This document shows, one piece after another, positions 10,160 to 19,507 of a DNA stretch of 64,000 bases (position 1 is the stretch's first letter; every line of letters starts with the position of its first letter). Source of the DNA: Ignavibacteriales bacterium. Lineage in GTDB: Bacteria > Bacteroidota > Ignavibacteria > Ignavibacteriales > Ignavibacteriaceae. A program made the translations under genes and the position numbers. The stretch lies in NCBI GenBank assembly GCA_016707285.1, contig JADJIA010000005.1, positions 186,001 to 250,000 of the forward strand, in the 5' to 3' direction. The notes beneath the pieces were generated by a model, which made no database searches, had not been told where the DNA came from, and was given only the letters and a program-made list of their open reading frames with translations.

Positions 10160-10449
10160 TTTTCAGATTTTCTAATTTTCAAATTAATTGCGTTTAAAAA
10201 TAACAAAAGAAACAAATTTTATCACAAATTATAAATATAACTTAATAATTATTCCCATTAAACGAACAAAATGGAAATTAATGAACAGATTGATTAAGTT
10301 ATTTGTTGTGAAAGTAAAACTTAATAGAGATCAAATAAATCCATATTAAAGAGAAACCTTGTAAAAGCGGGAGAAGAGTTCCCTCACTTTTATTACGGAA
10401 TCACATGCAACATTAATATATTTTCCTCACAACCGGTAATTATTTAAAA

Positions 10450-11553
10450 ATGATGAAAGCAATAGAATCCAGCGGTCAGTCAATTGTATTTCCCTCGATA
10501 GCAGCAGTTTCAACAATTGAAATGCCAAATCGTGTTGAGCAGAGGCGGGTAAAAGAATATGCAAAAGAACTTTTTATGCCTTCTTTTCCGCAAGTCGAAA
10601 GGATTATGAGTGCTTTTGATAACACGGGTATCATCACCAGGAATTTTTGTAAATCAATCGACTATTATCTTGATTCACATACCTATCAGGAATTCAATCG
10701 CGACTACATCGAAACTTCGCTTGAATACTCAATAGAAGCAATTGAAAAATGTATCTCATCAGCCAAAATTGATAAAGAGCAGGTTACAGATATTATATTC
10801 GTTTCTACAACGGGGCTAGCAACGCCAAGTCTGGATGCATTAATAATTAATAAAATGAAACTGAATCAAAATACCGCCCGAATACCTGTCTTTGGATTGG
10901 GCTGTGCCGGAGGTGTAGCAGGATTATCGAAGGCGTGCATTCTTGCAAAAGCCAATCCCGACGCAGTGGTTTTATTGGTGGTTGTCGAATTGTGTTCATT
11001 AACTTTCTTAAAAAGTGATTTCAGTAAAAGCAATTTCATAGGCTCAAGTTTATTCTCGGATGGAGTGGTGGCTTGTTTAGTTATGGGAGCAAACCACAAG
11101 TTGGAGCAATCACAAAGAATAAATTATCTTGCAGCACAAAGTAAACTGTATTATGACTCGCTTGATGTAATGGGATGGGAATTCCAGGAGCAGGGGTTTA
11201 AGGTTCTGTTTTCGCAAGACATTCCAACAATTATTTCAAGGAATATTTATGATGATGTGATCTCTTTCTTAAAGAAGAACAATTTAGAGTTATCCGACAT
11301 TAAAAACTTTATCTTCCATCCCGGTGGTAAAAAAGTTCTTACTGCTTACGAGGAAGCTTTGCCGGTTGGTGGTGATTTTTTGAAGAATACAAGGGAAGTA
11401 ATGAATGAAAATGGGAATATGTCGGCAGCCACTGTGCTTTATGTGTTGGAAAGATTTATGGAAAGAGGTTTTGAAAACGGTTACGGACTGATGTTGTCGA
11501 TGGGTCCCGGATTTTCAAGTGAGATGGTGTTACTTGGAATGGAGAACAATTAA
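10450..11553 (+). CDS. Type III polyketide synthase (chalcone synthase family)
   Basis: 367 residues, thiolase-fold. The catalytic triad of the chalcone/stilbene synthase family is complete: Cys152 in 'VFGLGCAGGVAG', His290 in 'FIFHPGGKKVL' and Asn323 in 'NENGNMSAATVLYVLER'; the C-terminal 'SMGPGFSSEMVLL' loop is also present. Bacterial members of this type condense fatty acyl-CoA with malonyl-CoA to alkylpyrones or alkylresorcinols. The next gene, one base downstream, is an ICMT-type methyltransferase, matching the Bacillus BpsA-BpsB pair that makes methylated alkylpyrones. Two adjacent ATGs (10450, 10453) are possible starts. The product here is inferred, not shown. Confidence 0.9.
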   Translation: MMKAIESSGQSIVFPSIAAVSTIEMPNRVEQRRVKEYAKELFMPSFPQVERIMSAFDNTGIITRNFCKSIDYYLDSHTYQEFNRDYIETSLEYSIEAIEKCISSAKIDKEQVTDIIFVSTTGLATPSLDALIINKMKLNQNTARIPVFGLGCAGGVAGLSKACILAKANPDAVVLLVVVELCSLTFLKSDFSKSNFIGSSLFSDGVVACLVMGANHKLEQSQRINYLAAQSKLYYDSLDVMGWEFQEQGFKVLFSQDIPTIISRNIYDDVISFLKKNNLELSDIKNFIFHPGGKKVLTAYEEALPVGGDFLKNTREVMNENGNMSAATVLYVLERFMERGFENGYGLMLSMGPGFSSEMVLLGMENN

Positions 11554-11554
11554 C

Positions 11555-12058
11555 ATGGTGTTTACTCTCTTTATCACATTTGTCATTTTGTTACGAATAA
11601 GTGAACTGATTTTAGCTCGCCGTAACGAAAAATGGTTGTTACAGAATGGAGCTAAAGAGTATGGAAAAGAGCATTATCCGTATATCGTGGCACTACATGT
11701 ATCCTTCTTTATATCGCTGGTTGTTGAATATTCACTCAAAGGGTCGGTTTCCTGGAGCATGTTATTATTGATTCTTTATTTTTTGTTAATTGTTTTTAAG
11801 GGTTGGGTTATTTTTTCACTGGGAAAATTTTGGAACACAAAAATTTATCGGATACCAAAAAGTCCATTAGTAAAAAAAGGACCATACAAATATATTCGGC
11901 ATCCAAATTATGTTGTTGTAGTATTCGAACTTATACTCATTCCATTGGTTTTTGAACTTTACTTAACAGCAGCTTTATTTACAATTTTGAATGCAATCAT
12001 GCTTACAGTGAGAATCAAGGCGGAGGAGAAGGCTTTTCTTGCTTCAGATCAGATATGA
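11555..12058 (+). CDS. Isoprenylcysteine carboxyl methyltransferase-family protein (BpsB-like)
   Basis: 167 residues from ATG 11555, one base after the stop of the polyketide synthase gene; an upstream start at 11519 would overlap that gene and adds no recognisable sequence. About five membrane segments. The ICMT signature is at the C-terminus: 'LVKKGPYKYIRHPNYVVV' followed by 'RIKAEEKAF', which binds S-adenosylmethionine at the membrane. By analogy with Bacillus BpsB (YpbQ), it probably O-methylates the lipid made by the polyketide synthase. Reads into a strong terminator. Confidence 0.85.
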   Translation: MVFTLFITFVILLRISELILARRNEKWLLQNGAKEYGKEHYPYIVALHVSFFISLVVEYSLKGSVSWSMLLLILYFLLIVFKGWVIFSLGKFWNTKIYRIPKSPLVKKGPYKYIRHPNYVVVVFELILIPLVFELYLTAALFTILNAIMLTVRIKAEEKAFLASDQI

Positions 12059-12132
12059 GAAGTTGTCGCAAAAGATACACAGGTAAAACCATGATAAAAT
12101 ATTTGCAAGGATCACAAAACACTTTAAAAGTC

Positions 12133-12168
12133 AAAACCCTCATCTTCAAAAGAAAATGAGGGTTTTTT
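12133..12168 (+). terminator. Rho-independent terminator after ICMT gene
   Basis: AAAACCCTCAT (12133-12143) pairs with ATGAGGGTTTT (12156-12166), followed by a T tract on the plus strand. The opposite strand has a shorter T run and may also end the tRNA transcript. Confidence 0.85.
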
Positions 12169-12170
12169 TG

Positions 12171-12242
12171 TGACCCCAAGGGGATTCGAACCCCTATTAC
12201 CGCCGTGAAAGGGCGATGTCCTAACCTTTAGACGATGGGGCC
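12171..12242 (-). tRNA. trnE: tRNA-Glu (anticodon TTC)
   Basis: Reverse strand folds as a cloverleaf: acceptor GGCCCCA/TGGGGTC (one G-T pair), anticodon loop CTTTCAC with TTC, T-loop GGTTCGAATCC. No encoded CCA. Last of three tRNAs on this strand. Confidence 0.95.
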
Positions 12243-12297
12243 ATCTAAAGTTATACAACAAAAGGAATTTATTTAACAGTTCCAAACAAAATTCTGG

Positions 12298-12371
<74 letters not shown>

Positions 12372-12407
12372 ATAGAAAATAATTTTGTCGGAATCCGATA
12401 AAACTTG

Positions 12408-12482
12408 TCGGGGTAGCAGGATTCGAACCTGCGACCTCCTGGTCCCAAACCAGGCGCGCTAGCCGGGCTACGCTATACCCCG
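12408..12482 (-). tRNA. trnP: tRNA-Pro (anticodon TGG)
   Basis: Acceptor CGGGGTA/TACCCCG, anticodon stem CCTGG/CCAGG around loop TTTGGGA (TGG), T-loop GGTTCGAATCC. First of the Pro-Arg-Glu trio, which probably forms one transcript. Confidence 0.95.
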
Positions 12483-12709
12483 AAATAAAATTTCGTTTTC
12501 TACGGGCAGTATTCACTGCTTGCAGACATTATGTTTAAGAACTAAAAAATAAGTAGATTTCAAATATAAGTGTTTGATAATTTTTATCCAAATTATTTTT
12601 TAAAAATTGAAAGCGGGAAAAATTTTGCACGAAACTTATAAAGCTTCGTTCAGTATAATTGGGTAAATTTAAAACTTGATTTTTTGAAATTCTTTTACAT
12701 GAGGATATA

Positions 12710-14131
12710 ATGCAGAAATTCCTTAAAGGATTGTTGTTTATAACAGTTGTCCAATTTTCCCTGATCGCTCAGACGGGATATCAAGACCTGATGAATCAGG
12801 GTGACCAGGCATTAAACAAGCGACCACCCGATATTATGACTGCAAGATTAAAATATCTTGAAGCTCGTGATCTTGAAAAAAATAATCCTGAAGCCTACAT
12901 CAAAATAGCTATTACATTCATTTACTCAAAGGATGAAAGGAGTGCAAATTATAATCTTGATGAAGGATTAAAACTCTTTGGTGAAGGTGGATCGAATATG
13001 AAAGCGATATTTACCTACTATAAAGGGATGGTAAAAGAGTTTGTTCCCCCGGATACAAAAGATACTGTTAAAATCAAAAAACACTTCCTTGAAGCGATAA
13101 GTTTTTATCTTAAATCGTTGGAATATCTTGAAGTGCCATCATTCACCTGGAACAATTTTGAGTTTTCAAAGGTGAATGTTTACAACGATGCCGGCAGGGT
13201 TTACATGATGATTAATGATGCCGACAACGCAAAAAAATATTTTAACATGTGTCTTGCTGAATTGGGCAATAACACACAAAACAGCTATTATTCAATTTCA
13301 CATTTTGGGCTTGCTCAGATTAACAAATACCTGGGACTAACAGACAGTGCAATCATCAATTTTAATAAGGTGCTTGAAATAGACCCTTCCAACCTGACCG
13401 CACTGAGTGATCTCTACGGTCTCTACTTTGATGCAGGGGATTATGAGAATGGTTTCATTGTAGTGGATAGAATCGATTCGATGACGACATTAAAATATAA
13501 TGATCTGATTGGCAGAAAAGATGCATCAAAAGATTCATTGCAATATGTGACGAACATTCTTTATAACACAAAAATGGAGAAAGGACACCTCAAATTCAAT
13601 TCCAAATTGTATGATGAATCACTCAAATATTATGCGGAAGCCTATCCATTCAAAAAGAATAAAAAACTTGTTGAGTTAATCAGGAAAATGTCAATTTTGA
13701 GTGATATGGCTAAAAAGGGTTGGATGCCCTGTGTGAAGGATGCAAAATTTGTTACGAACGGAAACGAGTACTTTTTTTATTCCCCATCTGAATTAAAAAT
13801 TAATCAGGATTCATCCATCACGGCAACTCTCAAGTCGATAATCACAGCGGATGTTGACCTCAATATGGTTAATGTTTTTCAACCCGAACCCGATGCTACA
13901 GCTCCTGATAAAATCGATAAGGTACTTAACTCAAAATATGGTTCAAATGAATATAACTGGACTGTGGTTTGTGGAAAGAGCACTTACACTCAAAACTTCG
14001 AGAAAAAATTTGATCCATCCGGAAAGGAAACAACCAAACCCGCAGGGGCAAAATCCGTTGAAAAAACAGCGGCGAATGAAAGTTTTGAACTGGATTTGTT
14101 AAAATACCTTTGCAGAGCAGCGGGAATCTAA
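12710..14131 (+). CDS. Secreted TPR-repeat protein
   Basis: 473 residues. Signal peptide MQKFLKGLLFITVVQFSLIAQ, then TPR-like helical repeats to about residue 310; clear units include the ones around 'ISHFGLAQINKYLGLTDSAI' and 'KVLEIDPSNLTALSDLYGLY'. The last ~130 residues are a separate, mainly beta region with no recognised domain. The downstream ABC transporter genes start directly at its stop codon, so it is in the same operon as LolC/LolE/LolD-like proteins and may assist lipoprotein or outer-membrane work; that link is inference from context. Confidence 0.8.
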   Translation: MQKFLKGLLFITVVQFSLIAQTGYQDLMNQGDQALNKRPPDIMTARLKYLEARDLEKNNPEAYIKIAITFIYSKDERSANYNLDEGLKLFGEGGSNMKAIFTYYKGMVKEFVPPDTKDTVKIKKHFLEAISFYLKSLEYLEVPSFTWNNFEFSKVNVYNDAGRVYMMINDADNAKKYFNMCLAELGNNTQNSYYSISHFGLAQINKYLGLTDSAIINFNKVLEIDPSNLTALSDLYGLYFDAGDYENGFIVVDRIDSMTTLKYNDLIGRKDASKDSLQYVTNILYNTKMEKGHLKFNSKLYDESLKYYAEAYPFKKNKKLVELIRKMSILSDMAKKGWMPCVKDAKFVTNGNEYFFYSPSELKINQDSSITATLKSIITADVDLNMVNVFQPEPDATAPDKIDKVLNSKYGSNEYNWTVVCGKSTYTQNFEKKFDPSGKETTKPAGAKSVEKTAANESFELDLLKYLCRAAGI

Positions 14132-15361
14132 TTGCGGGCATCTGTATTTCTTCTTCTAAGGTATCTTAAACCCGGCAACAAGTCGAGAACTTACACATTT
14201 TTTTCTCTTGCTGCACTTACCGGAATTGCCTTGGGTGTAACAACATTGGTTGTTGCTTTTAGCATTCTGGGAGGTTATGAAAAGGTAATGTCAGAAAAAT
14301 TGACTTCGTTTGACGCTGATATTCAGATCTACGGATATGGGAATCAAGATCTTGGCGGAGTTGACACTGCAAAAACCAAAATTACGGTGACAGCCGGTGA
14401 TTTGCTGAAATCAATCGATATCTCTGCCCAGAAAATCTGTATTCTCGGGAAAAACAGGATAAATGAAGGTGTAACAATTAAAGGTGTTAAATCCGGTTAT
14501 TTGGATAGCAGGACAAGTCTTCAACTTCTCGACGGGTCGTTTAATCTGGAGAGGGGAGTTGATTCTCTTCCCGGTATATTAATCGGCAAAACTCTTGCAA
14601 CAAAACTTCGCGTAAAATCGGGGGATAAAATTAACTTTTTTGCGATCAATCAAGTGGATCTGCAAAATATGACCGCACTGCCGGCCGTCGAAAATTTTGT
14701 GGTTGCCGGGATATTTAAGACCGGAATGGGCAAATATGATGATTCGTTTGCCTACACAAGTCTGCGGGAATTGCAACGGCTTTATGAGATGGGTGAGAAC
14801 ATAAATCTTCTGGAAATAAAACTTAAACCGGGTTCCAACATCGACTCGATTAAACAATCGATTCAAACACAGTTGCCATACCCCTATTTTGTTGTCACAT
14901 TTAAAGAAGCAAATGCTCAGATGTTCAATTGGATTGAACTTCAGCGCAAACCTGTTCCAATAGTGCTGGGTTTAATCATCATTGTTGCCGCATTTAATAT
15001 AATCAGTGCGCTTCTTATGCTTGTTTTAGATAAAACCAACACAATCGGTACCTTAAAAGCAATCGGCGCCACACCGGGGTTTATAACGAGATTATTCCTC
15101 GTTCGTGGACTTCTGCTCGGAATAGGGGGTGCAACAGCCGGTGTTGTGTTTGGATATCTGCTTTGTTACCTTCAATTGGAATTTGGGATCATTAAACTAA
15201 ACCCTCACATTTATTTTATCGATCGTGTTCCAATTGCAATAAATGGATATTATTTTGTCGCTGTGTTTGTGGTATCCGTTACACTTAGTTTTTTCTCCTC
15301 GCTAATCCCTGCATTTGCTGCATCAAGAATTAACCCGGTGAAAGCATTGAGGTTTAGCTGA
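14132..15361 (+). CDS. LolC/LolE-family ABC transporter permease (first copy)
   Basis: 409 residues with a TTG start immediately after the previous stop; the usual opening 'FLLLRYLKPGNKSRTYTFFS' of this family supports the start. Architecture is that of LolC/E: one membrane helix at about 22-45, a large periplasmic domain (about 50-270), then three helices with the FtsX-like segment 'NTIGTLKAIGATPGFI'. Ends with the usual 'ASRINPVKALR'. LolC/E with LolD extract lipoproteins from the inner membrane. Overlaps the next gene by one base. Confidence 0.88.
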   Translation: MRASVFLLLRYLKPGNKSRTYTFFSLAALTGIALGVTTLVVAFSILGGYEKVMSEKLTSFDADIQIYGYGNQDLGGVDTAKTKITVTAGDLLKSIDISAQKICILGKNRINEGVTIKGVKSGYLDSRTSLQLLDGSFNLERGVDSLPGILIGKTLATKLRVKSGDKINFFAINQVDLQNMTALPAVENFVVAGIFKTGMGKYDDSFAYTSLRELQRLYEMGENINLLEIKLKPGSNIDSIKQSIQTQLPYPYFVVTFKEANAQMFNWIELQRKPVPIVLGLIIIVAAFNIISALLMLVLDKTNTIGTLKAIGATPGFITRLFLVRGLLLGIGGATAGVVFGYLLCYLQLEFGIIKLNPHIYFIDRVPIAINGYYFVAVFVVSVTLSFFSSLIPAFAASRINPVKALRFS

Positions 15362-16593
15362 TGAAACAACCAATTGCCCTGCTTTTTGCTTTGAGGTATC
15401 TTTTCAGCAAGCGACAAATAAATTTTATTTCAATTATCTCTTATCTGTCGGTTGGTGGCATTACTCTGGGAGTTGCAGCTTTAATTATAGTATTGGCAAT
15501 TTTTAATGGATTTGCCGGTTTGGTTCGTTCCTATCTCGTCAGTTTTGAGCCTCATCTTAGGATTGAATCAACCAGTGAAGACCCTGCTTCGTCACTTGCA
15601 ATAATTGATACTTTCCTTCAGAATAGTGAATACGCAGATAGTTATAGTGGTTTTGTTGAAGGAAAAACTGCCGTGATCTCGCGGGAATATAACCGAATCA
15701 CCCGTCTTAAAGGTATTGCTCCCGGAGATGGGGGAGATGTTTACGGGATAAAACAGGCTCTTATACAAGGCGATTACAAGTTTGAAGAAGAAACGGGCAG
15801 TGCGTTCATAGGGATAAATCTTTCTGAAAAACTTGCCGTCTCGGTAGGGGATACACTCACAGTTCTTTCGCCGGCGGGGATCGAAAATCTTGTTGCAGGG
15901 GCAGGAAGTATCCAGAATATCAAACTTGTGATTAAAGGAGTGTATCAATCCAAAAACAGTGAATATGATGGTGATTATGTTTTCACCGGACTTAATCATG
16001 CAAAATATGTTCTTGGTTATGGTGATGATGTTCAGGGTTATGAAATTAGATTTAAAGATTATACCATTGCTTCAGAAGTTAAAAAAATATTGGAAGAAAG
16101 ATTTGGTGAAAAAGAATATATCTTTTCCACCTGGTATGATCTTCACAGTGATATCTACAATGTAATGATGCTTGAAAGGCTTGTGGCCTGGCTACTGCTT
16201 TCGCTGATAATTCTTGTGGCAGCGTTTAACATCCTTGCCTCACTGACCATGTCGGTAATTGAAAAAAAACGGGATATTGGTGTGCTCACCTCCATGGGAA
16301 TGGAGCGTTCAACCATACTTAAGATTTTTATGATTCAAGGATTTCTGACAGGAGTTGCAGGCACTTTGGCAGGGGGACTGCTCGGTCTGGGGATTTATTA
16401 TCTTCAAATTAATTACCACATAATCGCCCTCGATCCTTTGAGATTCAAGGTTGGCTGGTTGCCGATGGAGCTGAATGCAATTGATTACATTTTAATACTT
16501 GTGGCATCTATCGGTCTTTCTCTTCTTGCATCAATTTATCCAGCTAAAAAAGCTGCTTCAATCGATCCGATAGATGCGATAAGATGGGAATAA
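15361..16593 (+). CDS. LolC/LolE-family ABC transporter permease (second copy)
   Basis: 410 residues, a paralogue of the preceding permease: 'ALLFALRYLFSKRQINFIS', N-terminal helix, periplasmic MacB-type domain, three C-terminal helices with 'KRDIGVLTSMGMERSTI', and 'KKAASIDPIDAIRWE' at the end. Two different permease genes next to a single ATPase gene match a heteromeric LolCDE complex. The ATG shares the A of the previous TGA, suggesting translational coupling. Confidence 0.9.
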   Translation: MKQPIALLFALRYLFSKRQINFISIISYLSVGGITLGVAALIIVLAIFNGFAGLVRSYLVSFEPHLRIESTSEDPASSLAIIDTFLQNSEYADSYSGFVEGKTAVISREYNRITRLKGIAPGDGGDVYGIKQALIQGDYKFEEETGSAFIGINLSEKLAVSVGDTLTVLSPAGIENLVAGAGSIQNIKLVIKGVYQSKNSEYDGDYVFTGLNHAKYVLGYGDDVQGYEIRFKDYTIASEVKKILEERFGEKEYIFSTWYDLHSDIYNVMMLERLVAWLLLSLIILVAAFNILASLTMSVIEKKRDIGVLTSMGMERSTILKIFMIQGFLTGVAGTLAGGLLGLGIYYLQINYHIIALDPLRFKVGWLPMELNAIDYILILVASIGLSLLASIYPAKKAASIDPIDAIRWE

Positions 16594-16647
16594 CATGAGG
16601 CAAAAAATTTTTATTGACTTAGAGAACTTGAAACAGAACTGATAAAA

Positions 16648-17343
16648 ATGAACAACATTATCACCGGACGCGGTTTAACAAAATCGTATAAAGTATCGAA
16701 ACAAAACTCCCTCGAAGTACTTAAAGGAGTTGACATTTCAATTATTGAAGGTAAAATTTCTGTAATTGTTGGTCCCAGTGGAGCAGGAAAAAGCACACTT
16801 CTACATATTATTAGTGGGTTGGATAAACCTGATGCGGGTCGTGTTGAAATTCTGGGAAGTGATATTTTTGCCCTTAGCCAAAAAAAACTTTCGAACTTCA
16901 GGAACAAGAATATCGGATTTGTTTTCCAATTTCATCATTTATTACCCGAGTTTACAGCGCTTGAAAATGCGGCAATTCCGTTGCTAATAGCCGGAAAATC
17001 AAAAAAAGAAGCTTTTGACCGTGCCCATGAGTTAATGAAAATTACAGGCCTCGAAAAACGAAAAGATCACAAACCCGCTGAACTCTCCGGTGGTGAGCAG
17101 CAAAGAGCAGCTTTGGCAAGAGCCCTTGGAAATGATCCACAGGTTATCCTCGCCGATGAACCCACAGGAAATCTTGATTCTGCAAATGCCACATCAATTA
17201 ATGATCTGTTTATTGAACTAAGGGACAACTTCGGAAAAACTTTTGTGATTGTAACTCACAATAAAGAGTTAATGGCGATTGGTGATATTCTTATTGAAAT
17301 GGCTGATGGCAGGGTTGTTAAGGATAATTCTCCGAAAAATTAG
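16648..17343 (+). CDS. lolD: ABC transporter ATPase, LolD-like
   Basis: 231 residues. Walker A 'GPSGAGKST', Q loop 'FVFQFHHLLPEFTALEN', signature 'LSGGEQQR', Walker B 'VILADEPTGNLD' and the H loop 'IVTHNK' are all intact. The 'HHLLPEFTALEN' segment is typical of LolD/MacB ATPases. Third gene of the LolC/E-LolC/E-LolD set, 54 bases after the second permease, and followed by a terminator. Powers lipoprotein release from the inner membrane, fitting the many lipoproteins in this window. Confidence 0.92.
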   Translation: MNNIITGRGLTKSYKVSKQNSLEVLKGVDISIIEGKISVIVGPSGAGKSTLLHIISGLDKPDAGRVEILGSDIFALSQKKLSNFRNKNIGFVFQFHHLLPEFTALENAAIPLLIAGKSKKEAFDRAHELMKITGLEKRKDHKPAELSGGEQQRAALARALGNDPQVILADEPTGNLDSANATSINDLFIELRDNFGKTFVIVTHNKELMAIGDILIEMADGRVVKDNSPKN

Positions 17344-17377
17344 ACGATCAGTTTATTCCCTTTATTAAAATTCAACA

Positions 17378-17418
17378 AAAAAAGGGCTGCCCCTTTTGAG
17401 ACAGCCTCTTTTTTTTTA
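17378..17418 (+). terminator. Terminator after lolD, probably bidirectional
   Basis: AAAGGGCTGCCCC (17381-17393) pairs imperfectly with AGACAGCCTCTTT (17400-17412), followed by a run of nine or more T. Lies between convergent genes; the reverse strand also ends in T. Confidence 0.75.
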
Positions 17419-17429
17419 ATCAGATTTTA

Positions 17430-18263
17430 TCAGAAGTCTTTATCAGTTCCGAATGATCTCAACTTACCATCAATATGCAGATGGAGTGAATCAACAGTCC
17501 AGGAAACAGTGGCTGCATCATATTTCACTGTGTTGTGACATGTTGCGCAGTTGTTTGCAAATGCTCCCTGAATATGTGGGAGTTTTGGTAATGGATTACC
17601 TGTAACAGGATCGCCATGACAACTTCCACAATTGATCTTGTCAGTCCATTTTACAGTATTGGTCAGGTTACCGCTTTTAAAGGTACCGTGACAATATGTA
17701 TTGGCACATCCATTTGCTGTTGAATAAGTTGGAACGGGCACAATCAAACCACCATTGGTAGCTTTTTTAGCCAGTGTACCACCAAAAACTATCTCAGCGG
17801 GATCATCAGGATTATCGATATGACCTGCAGCGTAGTAAGTGGCTGGAACTGTATGGCATTCAACACAATTTACCTTTTTGCCGAGTACACTTGCATAAAG
17901 ATGAACATTGTGTGCACCATTGGCTGTTGGCGCAATTATGGTTGGATTCCTGTAACTTCCATGACATGTGTTACATGCTTCAGGACCTTTAGGCTGTGAA
18001 TGGCAACCAACACATGATGCGTTGGCACCAATAATCCCGCCTTTGTAATCAGTTGCATGGCAAGCAGTACAAGGTTTCATATCATATTTCTGATTTTTAA
18101 TCAGAACTGAATGATGATCAGGGGCACCTCTTTTAACGATACCTTCGCCATGAACATTCGAAGAAGTTGCAACAGGGATATTCTCCTTGATGTCGCTACA
18201 ACCTGCCCAAAGGAAAGCCATCGAAATCGTAAGAAGAACAGAATAAAAATATAGTTTTTTCAT
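17430..18263 (-). CDS. Multihaem c-type cytochrome lipoprotein (CxxxxCH type)
   Basis: About 277 residues from the ATG at 18263, chosen because GAGG lies 8 bases upstream and the product starts with a lipoprotein signal (MKKLYFYSVLLTISMAFLWAGC). ATGs at 18269 and 18284 are alternatives; the latter overlaps the upstream gene by 4 bases. Haem motifs in order: CTACH, CVGCH, CNTCH, CVECH, CANTYCH, CGSCH, CATCH. The pair CANTYCH...CGSCH has the spacing of the Geobacter 'CxxxxCH...CxxCH' cytochrome domain. About seven haems, tethered by lipid. Last gene of the barrel/14-haem/7-haem operon, so likely part of a route carrying electrons to or from the cell exterior. Confidence 0.88.
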   Translation of the reverse strand: MKKLYFYSVLLTISMAFLWAGCSDIKENIPVATSSNVHGEGIVKRGAPDHHSVLIKNQKYDMKPCTACHATDYKGGIIGANASCVGCHSQPKGPEACNTCHGSYRNPTIIAPTANGAHNVHLYASVLGKKVNCVECHTVPATYYAAGHIDNPDDPAEIVFGGTLAKKATNGGLIVPVPTYSTANGCANTYCHGTFKSGNLTNTVKWTDKINCGSCHGDPVTGNPLPKLPHIQGAFANNCATCHNTVKYDAATVSWTVDSLHLHIDGKLRSFGTDKDF

Positions 18264-18280
18264 TTTCATAACCTCGTCAA

Positions 18281-19504
18281 TCATTTATGGCAATAACCGC
18301 AGAAGCCAATGCCGGTGATACCGTTTGGTTTTGCGTTTGCATCAGTGTGACAATTGTAGCATACGGCATTCATATCGCTGTGCCAGTCGCCATTCTCGCT
18401 TCTCATAAATCCTGCGAGGTGAGTTTTTGGGTTTGTCCCTTTTATGCCATCAGCATCGTTATGACACTGAACGCAAACAGGATCAGCACCGGCGGCATCG
18501 TGACAGGAAGCGCAACTTCCAAGGTCTCTCTTTGCCAAAAGTGCATGTTCACCACCACCAGAACCGATTCCGATGGTTACAAAATTGGTTTTTGTGTGGG
18601 AGTAGGGGACAAATCCGGCGGAAGCATAATCGCCACCCTGTTGATTGTGGCATGTTGAACAGAAAGTTTCTGTTTGATGACATGTTTGACAATCGGAAGC
18701 TTTGCCTTTAAATTCGATACCATGTGTGAAACGGTAGTTAAGGTCGTGAACTCTTGAGAGTTTTTGAACCTTCGCACCATCCACTGAATTGCTGCCTTCA
18801 CCGGGTCTGTAATAGTTTTCCATTGTGTTGCCTTCAGTCATAACTGCATTGGCAACATGGCATTCCTGACAGGTGGTGTTATCGTGGCACATCATGCAAT
18901 TGGCACCGGGCGCCATTGCTGCAAATTTATGTCTCGTTGAAAACTCAGAGAGTCTGTGTGTTTCAGGGATAAGATTTGCAGTTGAGATATGACAGGCTTC
19001 GCAAGCATTGGTTGCAAGTTTTGTTTCGGCATGGCATGTCCAGCATGCTTCCATGGTTGGATTGAACATCCCTCTTACCTGGATTTCGCCGGAGAGATTG
19101 ATATCTTTGTGGCAACTTAAACATTTGTCACCATTTTGAGCCAAGGGAGCATTTTTTATATGAAAAGCATGGTTAAAAATTAACCCGGCTTTCTTTTGCT
19201 GCATTGGTTCATAAACATCGGGGAAGTGGCAGGTAGAGCAAAGATCGGGGTCTTCAACATCGTGACATCCTGCGCACACCGATTTGGTTGGAAGCAGTCT
19301 CGCATTAAGTGATTGTGCTTCTGCTACTCCCGTATGGCAATCTTCACAAGGCATAACTGCGTTGTGTTGCTCATGGGAGAATTTGATCACCTTGGTGCTG
19401 GTTCCGGAATTAATGTGACTTCTTGAAGTAAAAGCCGAAAATGCCAGAAACGCAACTACAAGGATCGTCAGACTTAAGTAAATATGTTTTGTTTTCATAG
19501 CCAT
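18281..19504 (-). CDS. Periplasmic 14-haem c-type cytochrome
   Basis: 407 residues with an N-terminal membrane/signal segment (KHIYLSLTILVVAFLAFSAF). I count fourteen CxxCH motifs: CEDCH, CAGCH, CSTCH, CLSCH, CWTCH, CEACH, CMMCH, CQECH, CQTCH, CSTCH, CASCH, CVQCH, CYNCH, CGYCH. Many non-motif histidines ('FSHEQHN', 'FNHAFHIK') could serve as distal ligands, as in cytochrome c3/c7-type proteins. It sits 3 bases after a predicted outer-membrane barrel gene and overlaps the start of the next cytochrome, so all three are probably one transcript. ATG 19498 is an alternative start. Confidence 0.92.
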   Translation of the reverse strand: MAMKTKHIYLSLTILVVAFLAFSAFTSRSHINSGTSTKVIKFSHEQHNAVMPCEDCHTGVAEAQSLNARLLPTKSVCAGCHDVEDPDLCSTCHFPDVYEPMQQKKAGLIFNHAFHIKNAPLAQNGDKCLSCHKDINLSGEIQVRGMFNPTMEACWTCHAETKLATNACEACHISTANLIPETHRLSEFSTRHKFAAMAPGANCMMCHDNTTCQECHVANAVMTEGNTMENYYRPGEGSNSVDGAKVQKLSRVHDLNYRFTHGIEFKGKASDCQTCHQTETFCSTCHNQQGGDYASAGFVPYSHTKTNFVTIGIGSGGGEHALLAKRDLGSCASCHDAAGADPVCVQCHNDADGIKGTNPKTHLAGFMRSENGDWHSDMNAVCYNCHTDANAKPNGITGIGFCGYCHK

Positions 19505-19507
19505 CTT

